DNA of 64,000 bases from Verrucomicrobiaceae bacterium (GCA_947440575.1 CANETF010000002.1:1-64000); one strand, 5' to 3'. Shown: positions 8,309-18,525, counted from the first letter of the stretch. Numbers and translations: made by a program. The notes: generated by a model not told the origin, from the letters alone.

Positions 8309-8350
8309 CTTATTCCTACTCAGTGCGTGGCAAAATCGGCCACCTCACAG

Positions 8351-8380
8351 AAGCCCTCCAATCCGGAGGGCTTTTTCGTT
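8351..8380 (+). terminator. Rho-independent terminator
   Basis: AAGCCCTCC (8351-8359) pairs with GGAGGGCTT (8365-8373) around a five-base loop and is followed by TTTCGTT. It ends the regulator transcript just before the convergent gene whose stop is at 8382. Confidence 0.9.
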
Positions 8381-8381
8381 T

Positions 8382-9554
8382 TCAAACACCTTCTCCAACC
8401 TGCACCCAACTCAGCGGCTCCTTCATCAACTCCTTCTGCCAGCCCATCATCAACCCTTCAGCGGACTTCGCCGCCACCACTTGCTCCAGCGTTCCTCGCG
8501 AACCCAGCAATGACGATTCAATCTCCAGTCCATTCGCGACTTGGTCCCTCGCGCCGCAAAGCCGATCCACCAAAGCCCGTTCCTCCTCACCAAATCGGCT
8601 CTTTGGCCGCTTCATCCTGGGCGGACACTCTCCCATCGGCAAGGCAAGTGCCTCCTTGATCACCTCAGAAAAAGCTTTCTTCCATCGTGGCCTCCAACCC
8701 GCCGGCGCAGAAACCTCCACCCCCCTCTCGAAATCCTCCGCATAAGCCAGCATCTGCTTGTTCGACATCACCCGGAAGCAGGGCAAATCCCGCTCCTCTG
8801 CAATGCTCTCCCGCCAAATCCACGCCTCCCGCAAAAAAGCCAAACCCCTCGGTTGCAGCCTTCCGGACCCCTGAACGCGCCAAGGCTCCTCCTTCGGTGC
8901 CACCAAACGCTCCGCCACATCCGCCTGCAAATCCAAACAACTCTCCACAAACCACTCTTCCCGATTCTGCGCCCTCAACTCTCCCAGCAAACGATCCGCA
9001 ATGAAAAGCAGGTAGCGCACATCATCAACCGCGTAGCGCAACATCACATCCGGCAGTGGCCTGCGACTCCAGTCTGCCTTCTGCGAAGCCTTGGACAATT
9101 CAATCCCCACCATGTCCTTCACCAACGCAGCCAGCCCAAAGTGCCGATGCCCCACCAACCGCGCAGCAATCTGTGTGTCACGCATCTTCAGAGGCTTCCA
9201 CCCGTAGGTCCGCTGCAGCAACGTCAAATCGTAGTCAGCCCCATGAAACCATAACTCACCCAGATTCAGCAAATCAAGGAGCGGCGTCATGTCGCTGATC
9301 GCCAGTGGATCCACCAATGCAAAGTGCCCGGCACAAGCCACCTGCAGCAAACAAACCTTCTCTCTGAAGTGGTGCAAACTGTCTGCTTCAGTGTCCAGGC
9401 AGCATCGCTTGTCCTCATGAGCTTCCAACTCAACCCGCATCCGGGCTGTCCAATCCGCCAGCGCCTCCGCCGTGTCGATGAATACAAAATCATCCTTTTC
9501 CACTCGCGGCTCTGTCGCCACACCTCCTTCGTCCTGTAACACGGGAAGGCTCAT
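8382..9554 (-). CDS. rnd: Ribonuclease D
   Basis: A 390-residue 3'-5' exoribonuclease of the DEDDy family, used in tRNA 3'-end maturation. The three exonuclease motifs are visible: CLDTEAD (about residue 52), FHGADYDLTLL (about 103) and YAVDDVRYLL (about 175). The C-terminal half (about 220-370) fits HRDC-type helical domains, with REAWIWRESIAEERDLPCF and SNKQMLAYA. The start overlaps the end of rho by four bases, so the two are translationally coupled. Size and motifs fit the family well. Confidence 0.9.
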   Translation of the reverse strand: MSLPVLQDEGGVATEPRVEKDDFVFIDTAEALADWTARMRVELEAHEDKRCCLDTEADSLHHFREKVCLLQVACAGHFALVDPLAISDMTPLLDLLNLGELWFHGADYDLTLLQRTYGWKPLKMRDTQIAARLVGHRHFGLAALVKDMVGIELSKASQKADWSRRPLPDVMLRYAVDDVRYLLFIADRLLGELRAQNREEWFVESCLDLQADVAERLVAPKEEPWRVQGSGRLQPRGLAFLREAWIWRESIAEERDLPCFRVMSNKQMLAYAEDFERGVEVSAPAGWRPRWKKAFSEVIKEALALPMGECPPRMKRPKSRFGEEERALVDRLCGARDQVANGLEIESSLLGSRGTLEQVVAAKSAEGLMMGWQKELMKEPLSWVQVGEGV

Positions 9555-10987
9555 TTCAATCCAGTGAGCAAAACCTCCGCATTGTTGCGGGTTCGGTTGA
9601 TGTTCTTGATCAAAAGCTCAATCGCCTCCACCGCCGGGACCGCCGCCAATTGCTTCCGCACCTGAGTCACCCGACGAAACTCATCCGGATGGTAGAGCAA
9701 ATCATCCCGCCGAGTTCCCGACTTCAGCACATGAATGGCCGGGTAGATCCGGCGTTCAGAGATCTCACGGTCGAGCGTGATCTCCAAATTGCCGGTTCCC
9801 TTAAACTCTTCAAAAATCACCTCATCCATCCGGCTCTCCGTCTCAATCAACGCCGTCGCCAGAATCGTCAGGCTTCCCCCCTCCTCCACATTTCGTGCAG
9901 CCCCAAAGAATTTCTTCGGCTTGGCCATCGCTTTCGCGTCCATACCACCCGACATCGTCCGACCCTTGCCACCCGCCAGCGCGTTATAACCCCGGGCCAA
10001 ACGCGTCAAACTGTCCAAAAGAATCACCACGTCCTTGCCTGACTCCACCAGTCGCTTGGCACGCTCAATGACCAGCTCCGCCAGCTGCGAATGCCTCTTT
10101 GGGCTCTCGTCAAAAGTCGAGGCGTAGATCTGTCCACCAGCAACCGTCTCCTCAAAATCCGTCACCTCCTCAGGCCGTTCATCCAACAACAAAATCAACA
10201 ACTCGATCTCCTTGTGATTCACAATGATCGATTTCGCAATCTCCTTGAGCAACATCGTCTTGCCCGAACGCGGCGACGCACAGATCAACCCTCTTTGCCC
10301 TTTGCCTAGAGGAGCCACCAAATCCACCACCCGGGCACTCATGGAGGCATCCTTGGGGGTTTCCAAAATGATCCGCTCATTCGGAAACATCGCCGTGAGC
10401 TTGTCAAAATGGATCGGCGTCTCCCACTTCTCAATCTCCACATCTTCAACACAAAGGATCCGCTCAATCGCCAGGAACTTGTCGCGATCACGTGGTGGCC
10501 TCGCCAGCCCCTTGATCTTTTGGCCGCTCCGAAGTTCAAACTTCCGAACCAGGAACAAGGGAACAAAAATGTCCTCCGGTAATGGCGTCGCACTGAATCT
10601 CGGATAACGCACCAGGCCAAAATGGTCAGCCCCAATCTCTAACACCCCTTCAACCACCAACTGGGTGCCATGATAGGACAACCATCCCGCCAAATCATAA
10701 ATCAGTTGATGCTTGGACCGACTCGCGTTCACGCGCCACCCGGTCTTCTCCGCTATCGCATGCAATTCCGCAAAGGATGCCGTTTGCAGAGCGTCCATTT
10801 CAATCGTCTCGGGAAACCCAGCCGGAACCTTGGGACGCTCCTCTTCAGTCGCGGTCGGAACCGCCGCGGTCTCAGATTCGCTCGATTCAGTCATCTCAAC
10901 CACCGGCTCAAGGGTGACTGCTTCGGTTGGCAGCTCAGGAGACTCCGATGTCGTTTCGGAATCAGAGGTTAATGGGGATTCGGTCAT
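9551..10987 (-). CDS. rho: Transcription termination factor Rho
   Basis: A 478-residue hexameric RNA helicase that ends transcription. An acidic, Ser/Thr/Glu-rich N-terminal extension of about 60 residues precedes the Rho N-terminal helical domain ([19 protein letters not shown]). The OLD-fold RNA-binding domain ([16 protein letters not shown], with [18 protein letters not shown]) comes next. The ATPase core carries the P-loop [21 protein letters not shown], and the Q- and R-loop region with [20 protein letters not shown]. It shares one base with the upstream coaE stop and four with rnd, giving a tight coaE-rho-rnd operon. Confidence 0.96.
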   Translation of the reverse strand: MTESPLTSDSETTSESPELPTEAVTLEPVVEMTESSESETAAVPTATEEERPKVPAGFPETIEMDALQTASFAELHAIAEKTGWRVNASRSKHQLIYDLAGWLSYHGTQLVVEGVLEIGADHFGLVRYPRFSATPLPEDIFVPLFLVRKFELRSGQKIKGLARPPRDRDKFLAIERILCVEDVEIEKWETPIHFDKLTAMFPNERIILETPKDASMSARVVDLVAPLGKGQRGLICASPRSGKTMLLKEIAKSIIVNHKEIELLILLLDERPEEVTDFEETVAGGQIYASTFDESPKRHSQLAELVIERAKRLVESGKDVVILLDSLTRLARGYNALAGGKGRTMSGGMDAKAMAKPKKFFGAARNVEEGGSLTILATALIETESRMDEVIFEEFKGTGNLEITLDREISERRIYPAIHVLKSGTRRDDLLYHPDEFRRVTQVRKQLAAVPAVEAIELLIKNINRTRNNAEVLLTGLK

Positions 10988-11616
10988 TATGGGTCAAAAG
11001 CGGAAAGCAGGATGGAAATCTGGTCGTCCAGGGCCTCCTCGGATCCGTCATTCCAGATCACTTTGGTTGCCTTGTTCGCCTTTTCCAGGACAGGCCACTG
11101 CGCGCCCACCATGGACTCGCTGCGGGCCTTGTCCAGCCCTCGGTAGTGCATCAGACGCCAGACCTGTTGGTCCAGACTACTGGCCACCACAATCACATGG
11201 TCGGCAGCCACCGTACCTCCAATCTCATAGTGGAGAGGCACCTCCGCAACAAAAAGATTCACCGTTCCAGCCTCCCGAGCCCCAGCCCTCGCCTCCTCCA
11301 AGGCCGCCAAAACGGGCGGGTGCAGGATAGCCTCCAACTCCCTCCTTGCCTTAAAATCCTCAAACACAAGCTTCCCCAACTTTTCCCGATTCACCTCTCC
11401 CAACTCAACGATTCCGGACCCGATCCTCACCTTAATCTCTTCCTGAATCGCCGCCAGACCCAAAAGTCTGCGGACCTCTTCATCACAAGAATACACGGCG
11501 AGCTTTTCCACTCCAAGACACTCTTTCAACCTCGACAAAACAGTCGACTTACCACACGCGATTCCCCCGGTAATCACCCAGGATTGCATATCTGACGGCG
11601 TTGGAGATGGGATCAC
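10987..11616 (-). CDS. coaE: Dephospho-CoA kinase
   Basis: Catalyses the last step of coenzyme A synthesis, ATP-dependent phosphorylation of dephospho-CoA. The P-loop GGIACGKST lies close to the N-terminus, followed by CDEEVRRLLG, a lid-type region and NLFVAEVPLHYEIG, all family features. The longest frame starts at a GTG (11616) but an ATG at 11589 (MQSWVITGG) puts the start right before the first beta strand, as in relatives, and is the more likely start; neither has a good ribosome binding site. It is the first gene of the coaE-rho-rnd unit. Confidence 0.92.
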   Translation of the reverse strand: MIPSPTPSDMQSWVITGGIACGKSTVLSRLKECLGVEKLAVYSCDEEVRRLLGLAAIQEEIKVRIGSGIVELGEVNREKLGKLVFEDFKARRELEAILHPPVLAALEEARAGAREAGTVNLFVAEVPLHYEIGGTVAADHVIVVASSLDQQVWRLMHYRGLDKARSESMVGAQWPVLEKANKATKVIWNDGSEEALDDQISILLSAFDP

Positions 11617-11939
11617 GGCGTGAACTCAATTTTGGCCGGTATCAAACAGGCAGTTTATCCCGGATTCCAGAGTTAGAGGCGCCGCAGGCGGTGCCAGCCT
11701 CGGCTGCACAAGACGTCGGGGAACGCAGCGGCTGTATCCAATCGATACAGCTCCAGTTCTCCCGGCGACTGGTGCCACCAATACTGGCGGCGAAGGCGGC
11801 ACCTCCAACTTCGAGCTTCGGCTTAACCTCATATCTGGCGTATCGGTTTAAATTGCAACTGGTGTTCGTCCAACAAAACAAGCAGGCACCACCTCTCGGC
11901 GGTGCCTGTCCAAATCTAGCGATCCAAGTCAACCTGGAA
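11617..11939. other. Intergenic region with a terminator
   Basis: Between the pilus-like operon end and coaE. Apart from the terminator at 11883-11908 I see no gene; it should also contain the coaE promoter, but no convincing motif stands out. Confidence 0.5.
11875..11908 (-). terminator. Rho-independent terminator of the pilus-like operon
   Basis: On the minus strand CAGGCACCGCC (11908-11898) pairs with GGTGGTGCCTG (11893-11883) with one wobble and a four-base loop, followed by CTTGTTTTG. It lies 32 bases after the secretin stop. Confidence 0.85.
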
Positions 11940-14492
11940 CTACTGGCCGCCCACGGCTGGAAGCAGCGGGTTAGGCCCACCCCCCATACCACCACCACCG
12001 AGTGCATCAGCCCCAGGCAAAGTGGCGTCCGTGCTGGTAGTCTGTTGGCGCACCTTCTGACCGGATGGGTCAATGACACTCGCCGTCACAAAGATCATCA
12101 AGTTCCGCTTGAAGTGATCCTCTGCCTTTGTCTTGAAGAGACGGCCAAGGATCGGGATGTCGCCCAGAACTGGAATCTTATCTTCCACATTTTGCACGTC
12201 TTCACGAATCAAACCACCCATAGCCACGGTTTGTCCATCCCAAATCGTCACCGCCGTAGTGACCTTCCGCGAGGAGAACACAGGCTGGTTGATGATGTTT
12301 GGCGTAAGGACGTTAGGAACCGACTGACCCAGCGCATTGGTGCTCGTCGTCTGGATCGGACTCCCATAGTTGATGAATCCTTCAAACTCCGTCACTTCGG
12401 GCGCCAAATTCAGATCAATCGTGTAGCCGTCCGCACCCAACACAGGGTCAACTTCCATCCTCACACCCACCGGCCGCATTTCGAACGTCGTCGGTGTTGT
12501 TGGAGTTACAGGAAACGAACCAGACTGAGTACCACCAAGTCCGCCACCAAGAGTTGTCTGTCCGACAGCACCAAACTGCTGAGGAATTTCTGGTGGATCA
12601 AACTCGGTAGGATACAGGAACTCGCGAACCACTTCGACCGTCGCGCGTTGCCCGCTCTTGGTCGTCACGCTCGGAGCACTCATCAAATCCACACCCTTCT
12701 TCTGGTTCAACGCCCGGATCACCACTTGAAATTGAGGATCCGTGAACACACCGGTGATGGCGGCGATCCCAGGCGACATTGAGGACACGGCCTGAGATGT
12801 CGAAATGAGCCCGTCAATGGAATCCGCAGAGATCGCATTGCCACCAAAACGCATCCCCCGGCTAATTGGATTCTGACCAACAGGAACAGTGCCCGCTCCT
12901 GGGAAAGTCGTCGGAAAATCAGCCGAGTTAATCGGCCCGGCAGAGGAGTTGCCAACCGTACCACCACTTCCAAACACACCATCACTTCCTGGCACGTTGA
13001 AAGCCCCGAGCAACCAATCAAAGCCAAGCTCATCTGTGTTCTTTTGCGATACTTCGACAAACTTGGTCGTGATGTAAATCTGCTTTGGCAGGTTCCCAAC
13101 CATTGAATCCACAAAGGTCTCAACTAAGTCCAACATCGGCTGAGTGTTGCGAACGATCAGCTGAGATGTCGTCTTGTTAAAGACTGCCGTGGCTCCATCC
13201 CCAAAGGTAATCCCCTGTTCCTTCAAGATATCGAGCGCAGTCTTGCGTGTGATGAGTGCTGAGCCTCCTCCCGCAGCAGCAGCTGGCGCAAATGGATCAG
13301 CAGGTGCCGCTGCAGGTGCTGCACCGCCAGCGTCGCCGCCCATGCTGAGGAAATCGGGACCCACCCGGAAAATCCGCTGATACATTTCCGTCGAGGTCTC
13401 GGAAATCGGAACCACCAAGACAGCATACGAATCCACCTTGAACTTCATGCCCGCCAATTCAGTGATGTAGCGAAGAGCTTCGGACATTGGAACATCCGTG
13501 AGGTCAATGCTGATGGTGGTCGTGATCGGCGTGTCACCAGTCTTTAGAATGATGTTCACACCCTTTCTGGCTGGATCAGACTCCTGGTCGTCCAGATCCC
13601 GGCTCTTAACCCGCAGGAACTCAATCGCTTCCTCAAGTGAGGCACCTGCAAACTGGACGGAAGGGAACCGAATGCGATTCATCTTCTCAGTGATGTAAGC
13701 CGACTGCGTCTTCGTGGTAGGCCCAAGGGTATCTGTCTGAATCACCTGAACCGGCACCGTATCCTCCCAGGCCTTATTGACTTCGTTGAGCATCTTGGCC
13801 CGTGTGTGGTCGCGTGCGCTATTGAAATACTCAGCGCGCTTCTGCTCTGCCCTCTCCATGCCACGGCGAGCCGCGGTGTTGTAGGGGTCCTTCCTCAGGA
13901 CGTCAAGATAGTCCTCACGAGCGAGGTCATAATTGCCCAATTCGTAATTGCTCCGGCCTTGGAGAAGCCCACGCTCCACTTCCTGCACCTTCACCACGTG
14001 CTCAGGAGTCAAAGCCACCGGCCAGCGCTCTGGATCGTCCAACTGCTTGCCAAATGCAATGGCACCCGCATGCCCCGGAACCGCAACCAATGCCCCATCA
14101 AGCAATTCACGAGCTTCCTTGTAGCGACCATTCTTCGCACGCTCCCGAGCCAAAACGACACTGCAATCCGCAAACTTGGCCTTGGCATACTCACTCCATT
14201 CAGACGTGATCGCCGCATTCGGAAGTGCATCCATCGCCGCTTTGTACTGACCCAAAGCACCTTCGGTATCACCCTCCGCCATTAACTTGTCACCTTGCTC
14301 AATCGCAATTCTCGCATCTTGAACACGACCCATTCGGCGCGCGATCTCGCGCTCGGCGAGACCAGGAAGACTTCCACCGCCTGTACCTGCCTGCGCGGCA
14401 TTGGCAAGGGATAGTGCTGCCAAAGCAGCGGACAGACAGCGATTTTGAAACACTTTTCGGGAGAGACGAGTCATACGAGGTATCGGAAGCAA
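11940..14492 (-). CDS. Secretin, Amuc_1098-like (PilQ/GspD superfamily)
   Basis: An 850-residue outer-membrane secretin forming the exit channel of a type IV pilus- or type II secretion-like machine. A signal peptide (SAALAALSLANAAQA) is followed by TPR-like helical repeats (about residues 45-250, for example YELGNYDLAREDYLDVLRKD). Short secretin N-domains come next, with SIDLTDVPMSEALRYITELA resembling STN/N0 and an N1-type repeat with FNKTTSQLIVRNTQPML. The C-terminal secretin domain ends in VAMGGLIREDVQNVEDKIP, VLGDIPILGRLF and NLMIFVTASVID, the hallmark of the family. It is the last gene of the five-gene operon that matches the Akkermansia Amuc_1102-1098 order. The TPR front end is typical of the verrucomicrobial version. 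Confidence 0.92.
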   Translation of the reverse strand: MLPIPRMTRLSRKVFQNRCLSAALAALSLANAAQAGTGGGSLPGLAEREIARRMGRVQDARIAIEQGDKLMAEGDTEGALGQYKAAMDALPNAAITSEWSEYAKAKFADCSVVLARERAKNGRYKEARELLDGALVAVPGHAGAIAFGKQLDDPERWPVALTPEHVVKVQEVERGLLQGRSNYELGNYDLAREDYLDVLRKDPYNTAARRGMERAEQKRAEYFNSARDHTRAKMLNEVNKAWEDTVPVQVIQTDTLGPTTKTQSAYITEKMNRIRFPSVQFAGASLEEAIEFLRVKSRDLDDQESDPARKGVNIILKTGDTPITTTISIDLTDVPMSEALRYITELAGMKFKVDSYAVLVVPISETSTEMYQRIFRVGPDFLSMGGDAGGAAPAAAPADPFAPAAAAGGGSALITRKTALDILKEQGITFGDGATAVFNKTTSQLIVRNTQPMLDLVETFVDSMVGNLPKQIYITTKFVEVSQKNTDELGFDWLLGAFNVPGSDGVFGSGGTVGNSSAGPINSADFPTTFPGAGTVPVGQNPISRGMRFGGNAISADSIDGLISTSQAVSSMSPGIAAITGVFTDPQFQVVIRALNQKKGVDLMSAPSVTTKSGQRATVEVVREFLYPTEFDPPEIPQQFGAVGQTTLGGGLGGTQSGSFPVTPTTPTTFEMRPVGVRMEVDPVLGADGYTIDLNLAPEVTEFEGFINYGSPIQTTSTNALGQSVPNVLTPNIINQPVFSSRKVTTAVTIWDGQTVAMGGLIREDVQNVEDKIPVLGDIPILGRLFKTKAEDHFKRNLMIFVTASVIDPSGQKVRQQTTSTDATLPGADALGGGGMGGGPNPLLPAVGGQ

Positions 14493-14568
14493 TTTTGCAA
14501 TGGGAGGATAGTGAATAGCAGGTTTAACCCTGTTTTGGCTAGGTATTTCTGTGTATCAGATGTTTTTT

Positions 14569-15534
14569 TTAACGCATTGAAATCTTCAGGGGGGCACTTT
14601 GCACACCTGAAGCGTCCAACTTAGCAATTGAAGCCTCAGTTTCAAGCACATCCAAGACCAAGTAGGTATCTCCTGTTCCAGGAAGTTGGAAGCGTTCCCC
14701 CTTTTTCACGGTGAATTCCTTGACCCCATCCAGCAGGTATTCAAATTTCGCCTCATATTCAGCAAGATTGAGGTCTTGTCCCCGAATCAAGACCACTTCT
14801 TTGTTCGTGGCAGTATCCAGGACCTTTAATTCAGACACGTCTTTTTCGCCAGTCTTGGGATCTGGAACGACCTTTTTCTCGAAAGTAATGGCCTTAAACC
14901 GAACCGCCCCTGCATCAAATCCGAATTCTTTCCCTGGTGTGACAAAGACACTCTTCTTCGGCTCCGGAGCGATCCGCTGCACTTGCACCGGCATCGTACT
15001 GCTCTTCAAGTGAACGATATAGTCGTTTGTGATCCGTTCCTTCAAGTAGAGCTTGTTGGTTGCCGTAGGCTTGCTTGCCGCGTCCTTCGGATTGGTCTTT
15101 GCCATGAATTCTTCTTCATTCGTAAAGCCGTCTTCATCAGGGTCCAACTCTCCCACATTGGCGTGCAAAATATCGGGCAGATCGTTGGTCACCAGGAAGT
15201 CATTGGTCATCGGTGCTCTCAAAGTCGGATTGGCCACGAACAAATCAAAAAGCTGGTCGTCTTTCACCACCAAAAGGATCGATTTATTCAATGGCACCGG
15301 CTTACCTGCTAGGAATGGGGCTTTCCAATCAAATACCGTACTCAATCGAGTGATTGCTTCCTCAGCCTTCGCTACAGGAATCTCTCCCAATTCGTCTTTC
15401 GGTGTCACCTTTTTGAGTATCAGAGTGTCAGGCAACCCTTTGCTCTGCCAAATAAGCAAACCAGCCACGATGATTGCCAGCAAGGCCATCGCGACCAGCA
15501 GTTTCTTTTCAAAATTCCCTTTTCGTTGATTCAT
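14569..15534 (-). CDS. One-pass membrane protein, Amuc_1099-like
   Basis: A 321-residue protein with a short basic N-terminus and one hydrophobic segment (about 10-28: LLVAMALLAIIVAGLLIW), so most of it should be periplasmic. It contains a calcium-binding-like loop DPDEDGFTNEEEF (about residue 131), as in thrombospondin type 3/EF-like repeats. The C-terminal half is rich in beta strands with several TNK and KKV segments. I recognise no enzyme motif. Its place between the secretin and the Amuc_1100-like gene matches Amuc_1099 by order and size. By position it could link the inner-membrane complex to the secretin, like PilP; that is inference. Confidence 0.72.
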   Translation of the reverse strand: MNQRKGNFEKKLLVAMALLAIIVAGLLIWQSKGLPDTLILKKVTPKDELGEIPVAKAEEAITRLSTVFDWKAPFLAGKPVPLNKSILLVVKDDQLFDLFVANPTLRAPMTNDFLVTNDLPDILHANVGELDPDEDGFTNEEEFMAKTNPKDAASKPTATNKLYLKERITNDYIVHLKSSTMPVQVQRIAPEPKKSVFVTPGKEFGFDAGAVRFKAITFEKKVVPDPKTGEKDVSELKVLDTATNKEVVLIRGQDLNLAEYEAKFEYLLDGVKEFTVKKGERFQLPGTGDTYLVLDVLETEASIAKLDASGVQSAPLKISMR

Positions 15535-15588
15535 GAATGCAGTTCCAAATGGTGTTTGAGGAGTCGTTCTCGATCTTTTGATTCCCGC

Positions 15589-16653
15589 CTAGTTCGCAGC
15601 ACCAGCCACTTGCTTCGCAGGATCAATGAACTTGATCAGATCGATTTCCATGTAGACCTTCAATTTCTCCTGCCCCATGACGCCAACGGCATCCTTGATG
15701 CCCGGCTTCGCTGGTCCAGCTGCCTGAGGTGCCGCTTCCGCCGCAGCGACTGGAAGCCCATCAGTTCCAATGACGACTTGCTCCTGAGGCACTTCAGCAG
15801 CAGCCGCATCGACTGCCGCCGACTTACTCTTGTTTAACTCCAACGTTACTGCCGCCCTCAGTGGCCCCTCATTCTTCTCGTTCTCAACTCGCAACAGCCG
15901 AACCGCCGCAAAATAAGGCATCTCTGAAGGACTTGCCAATCGGTTCAGAACCTTCTGCAATGGCCCTTGATCGCAAGTCAGCGTGAAAGTCAACGTGCGG
16001 CGCTCAACCATTTCTGCCACCGCTTTAGCAGCGACAGGAACTTTACCCCCCACCCCGGCTTTCCCTGTTTTGGATGGCGCTACCGGTGCCGAAGGCGCTG
16101 CCGCCGCCTCACCTTTCTCGGAAGCCAACAGGCTCCGCTCAAAGGTATCAACCGACTCCACTCCAGAGTCGATGAAAACGCGGACGACAGCTTCCGCAGC
16201 ATCCACATACTCCGAAAGTTCCTGCGCAATGGCGGCAGACTTTGGCAGACTTGAGGTGTAGTCCGCAAATCCCAATGAGGATTCGCCCGGGAGCTTTGTC
16301 GGCTTCCCTGAAATCGAACGAACTTCCGCGATTTTCGCCTTTAACTTCGCCTGGAAATCGGTTTCGCTGATCGGCTCAACAGCGGGTTGCAGACTCAGCA
16401 ATACCTTGCTCAAGGTCGTCACCTTTTTTTCATAATCCTCAACTGCCGACTTTTTCTTCTCCAAATTCTCAGGGCTTGGATAAAGTTTTGCCGACTTCAT
16501 GGTCGCCAAGGCATTGTTGGCAGCAATGAAGCGATCATTGGACGCCCCAAAGGACGACCATGCATTGAAGACCAAAAATCCAAGTGCTGCCGCCAGCGCA
16601 AGGAACACCCCCATGATTGAGGCCAACGTTTTATTTTCTCGGATCCAGTCCAT
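15589..16653 (-). CDS. Amuc_1100-like pilus-associated membrane protein
   Basis: A 354-residue protein starting MDWIRENKTLASIMG with one N-terminal membrane segment (about 13-30), then a coiled-coil stretch (LEKKKSAVEDYEKKVTTLSKV) and two domains joined by an Ala/Pro linker (about 190-215). The layout, the LGFADYTSSLP segment and the C-terminal QEKLKVYMEIDLIKFIDP match my recollection of Akkermansia Amuc_1100, whose end reads GKEQVFVQVSLNLVHF. The PilO-like arrangement (membrane anchor, coiled coil, ferredoxin-like domains) suits a pilus alignment complex. The stop is two bases upstream of the neighbouring start region, so the genes are tightly packed. Whether it shares the host-signalling role reported for Amuc_1100 cannot be told from sequence. 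Confidence 0.82.
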   Translation of the reverse strand: MDWIRENKTLASIMGVFLALAAALGFLVFNAWSSFGASNDRFIAANNALATMKSAKLYPSPENLEKKKSAVEDYEKKVTTLSKVLLSLQPAVEPISETDFQAKLKAKIAEVRSISGKPTKLPGESSLGFADYTSSLPKSAAIAQELSEYVDAAEAVVRVFIDSGVESVDTFERSLLASEKGEAAAAPSAPVAPSKTGKAGVGGKVPVAAKAVAEMVERRTLTFTLTCDQGPLQKVLNRLASPSEMPYFAAVRLLRVENEKNEGPLRAAVTLELNKSKSAAVDAAAAEVPQEQVVIGTDGLPVAAAEAAPQAAGPAKPGIKDAVGVMGQEKLKVYMEIDLIKFIDPAKQVAGAAN

Positions 16654-16655
16654 GC

Positions 16656-18416
16656 TCAGTTTTTGAATTCAATTTTCTGTTTCAGAGGAAGACGGATGTC
16701 AAACTTGTATGCATACCGGTCCTCTTCGATTCCGGTCTCAGCCTTGACAATTTCATTCAGTTTCTTCTCGATATCCTGCACGTCAAACCAGTCACTCGCA
16801 GCCAGAGCGCGCACATATCGGTAGACCACTTCTTGGCCTTCGTCATTCTTTCGATACAACCCTTGGAGGTGGAGTTCATGCGCAGACTGCGTTGACACTG
16901 CCTTGTCAGCCGCCACCCCTAACGCAGGCGCCGCCGCTTGGTCCGTAGCGCTCGACCCAGCCGCACCTAAAGACGGAGTCAACGAGTTGCCATTCGCCAC
17001 CGGCTCTACCAGGGTGATCCAGATCAAATCGTTGTCGAATTTGGAGTTTAACTCCTGAAGGAGGCGAACCCAATAGGACCGAGTGTTTACCGCTGACTCA
17101 ATCTGCCCACTCTGCGTCCGCAAACTCTCAAGCCGTTCATCCAAGCTCAACAGTTCATTCGCTACCCCCTTCAAGCTGCTCTGTTCAGCTTCCATGCCAG
17201 CAACCTTTTCCTGAACCACCGCATCCGCCTTTTTGAAATAGAGCAAAGTCGCTACCAGCGTTGCCAAGAGACACATTCCCGCCATGATGACCGCAGGCGC
17301 TCGGCGAGCAGAGTCTCTCGCCGCCGCAAGTGTTTCAGGCACCAGTTCGACCTCCGCTGGACAAGCTCCAAAATACCTCAGCGCAAGGCCCGACATCTCT
17401 CCGAAACAAGGTCCTTCAGCTTGGACGGATGCCTCATTCACTCCCCGATCCATCCTGACACCCCGAAGACCGTTGAAGATCTCAACAGGAACCTTCAGTT
17501 TCTCTTGGAAGAAGTCCGTTGCATATCCCATGCTTGCTCCACCTCCACACAAAAACGCACGCTGAGGAGCCGCTCCACCTTGCTGGCTGCGGTAATAGTT
17601 GACGGTCCGCATCACCTCACCGTGCAGACGTGTCATGGCGTTTCGCATCACTTTTGACAGAGCTGCAACCTCAGGATCTGGATGAGATTCAACCGCACCT
17701 CCCAACGCCACGAATCCATTTGCCACTTTTTGAGCTTCGGCATCCCCGAAACCAAGCCCGAACTCCTTGCTAATGGCAGCCGTCACCGACGCGCCACCTA
17801 CCAAAATGTTCCGGGTGAAAAAGCGATCTTCCTCCACGAAAACAACATTCGTCGAACGCGCTCCAAGATCGATGAGAACCACTGGCTCGGTCACGTCTGG
17901 GTAGCTGTACTTGAAGGCATTATAAAGAGCCAATGGCGCCAAATCGACCCCAATGGTGTTGATCCGGTTCTCAATAACCTGTTCGTTGATCTCATTCAAC
18001 GAATCAGACTTCATGGCGACCAATACCACTTCCGTTTCACCCAGAGGCTCCCCAACCACCTCGTAATCCCAGACCACTTCATCAATTGGGAAAGGCACAT
18101 TCTGCCGAGCTTCAAACTCCACAATCTGGTCCATCCTCTCTCCTTGAACCGGCGGCAATTTGACGAAACGAGTGAAAACGGTATGTCCCGCTACCGCATA
18201 CCAAACATCTTGCTTGGCCAGACCCAGTTTGTCTGCCAGTTCAGCAATGCCAACTTTCAGCTGAGGGAGCCGCGAGACATCAACCGTCGGGTCGCCTGAA
18301 AGCTCGACAAATTCGTACTTCTTGAGAACGAGATCTCCTCCCGCCTGACCATAAATCGCACCGCCAAGCCTTTGTGAGCCCAGGTTGATGACGGCTATTT
18401 GTTTCTTGTCTGCCAT
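16656..18416 (-). CDS. PilM-like actin-fold protein fused to a PilN-like membrane domain (Amuc_1101-like)
   Basis: A 586-residue protein. The N-terminal half (about 1-350) has the FtsA/PilM ATPase outline: IAVINLGSQRLGGAIYG, an SHS2-like region with VKLPPVQGERMDQIVEFEA, VVLIDLGARSTNVVFVEED for the phosphate 2 loop, and FLCGGGASMGYATDFF for the adenosine loop. After a hydrophobic segment (about 374-391, AVIMAGMCLLATLVATLLYF) comes a coiled coil and a beta-rich domain resembling PilN. In type IV pilus systems PilM (cytoplasm) and PilN (membrane) are separate partners; here they form one chain. It should be the inner-membrane platform linking a motor to the periplasmic proteins, though no PilB/PilT motor gene is in this window. 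Confidence 0.85.
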   Translation of the reverse strand: MADKKQIAVINLGSQRLGGAIYGQAGGDLVLKKYEFVELSGDPTVDVSRLPQLKVGIAELADKLGLAKQDVWYAVAGHTVFTRFVKLPPVQGERMDQIVEFEARQNVPFPIDEVVWDYEVVGEPLGETEVVLVAMKSDSLNEINEQVIENRINTIGVDLAPLALYNAFKYSYPDVTEPVVLIDLGARSTNVVFVEEDRFFTRNILVGGASVTAAISKEFGLGFGDAEAQKVANGFVALGGAVESHPDPEVAALSKVMRNAMTRLHGEVMRTVNYYRSQQGGAAPQRAFLCGGGASMGYATDFFQEKLKVPVEIFNGLRGVRMDRGVNEASVQAEGPCFGEMSGLALRYFGACPAEVELVPETLAAARDSARRAPAVIMAGMCLLATLVATLLYFKKADAVVQEKVAGMEAEQSSLKGVANELLSLDERLESLRTQSGQIESAVNTRSYWVRLLQELNSKFDNDLIWITLVEPVANGNSLTPSLGAAGSSATDQAAAPALGVAADKAVSTQSAHELHLQGLYRKNDEGQEVVYRYVRALAASDWFDVQDIEKKLNEIVKAETGIEEDRYAYKFDIRLPLKQKIEFKN

Positions 18417-18525
18417 GAGATGATTGAAGTTTTCGGGATCGGTGATTGTGGGTTCTATCGCCAGGGCTCAGACAAGTTCAATGAACTTCTTGCCCAAATC
18501 GGCTATTGAAAATTCGCGACACATT

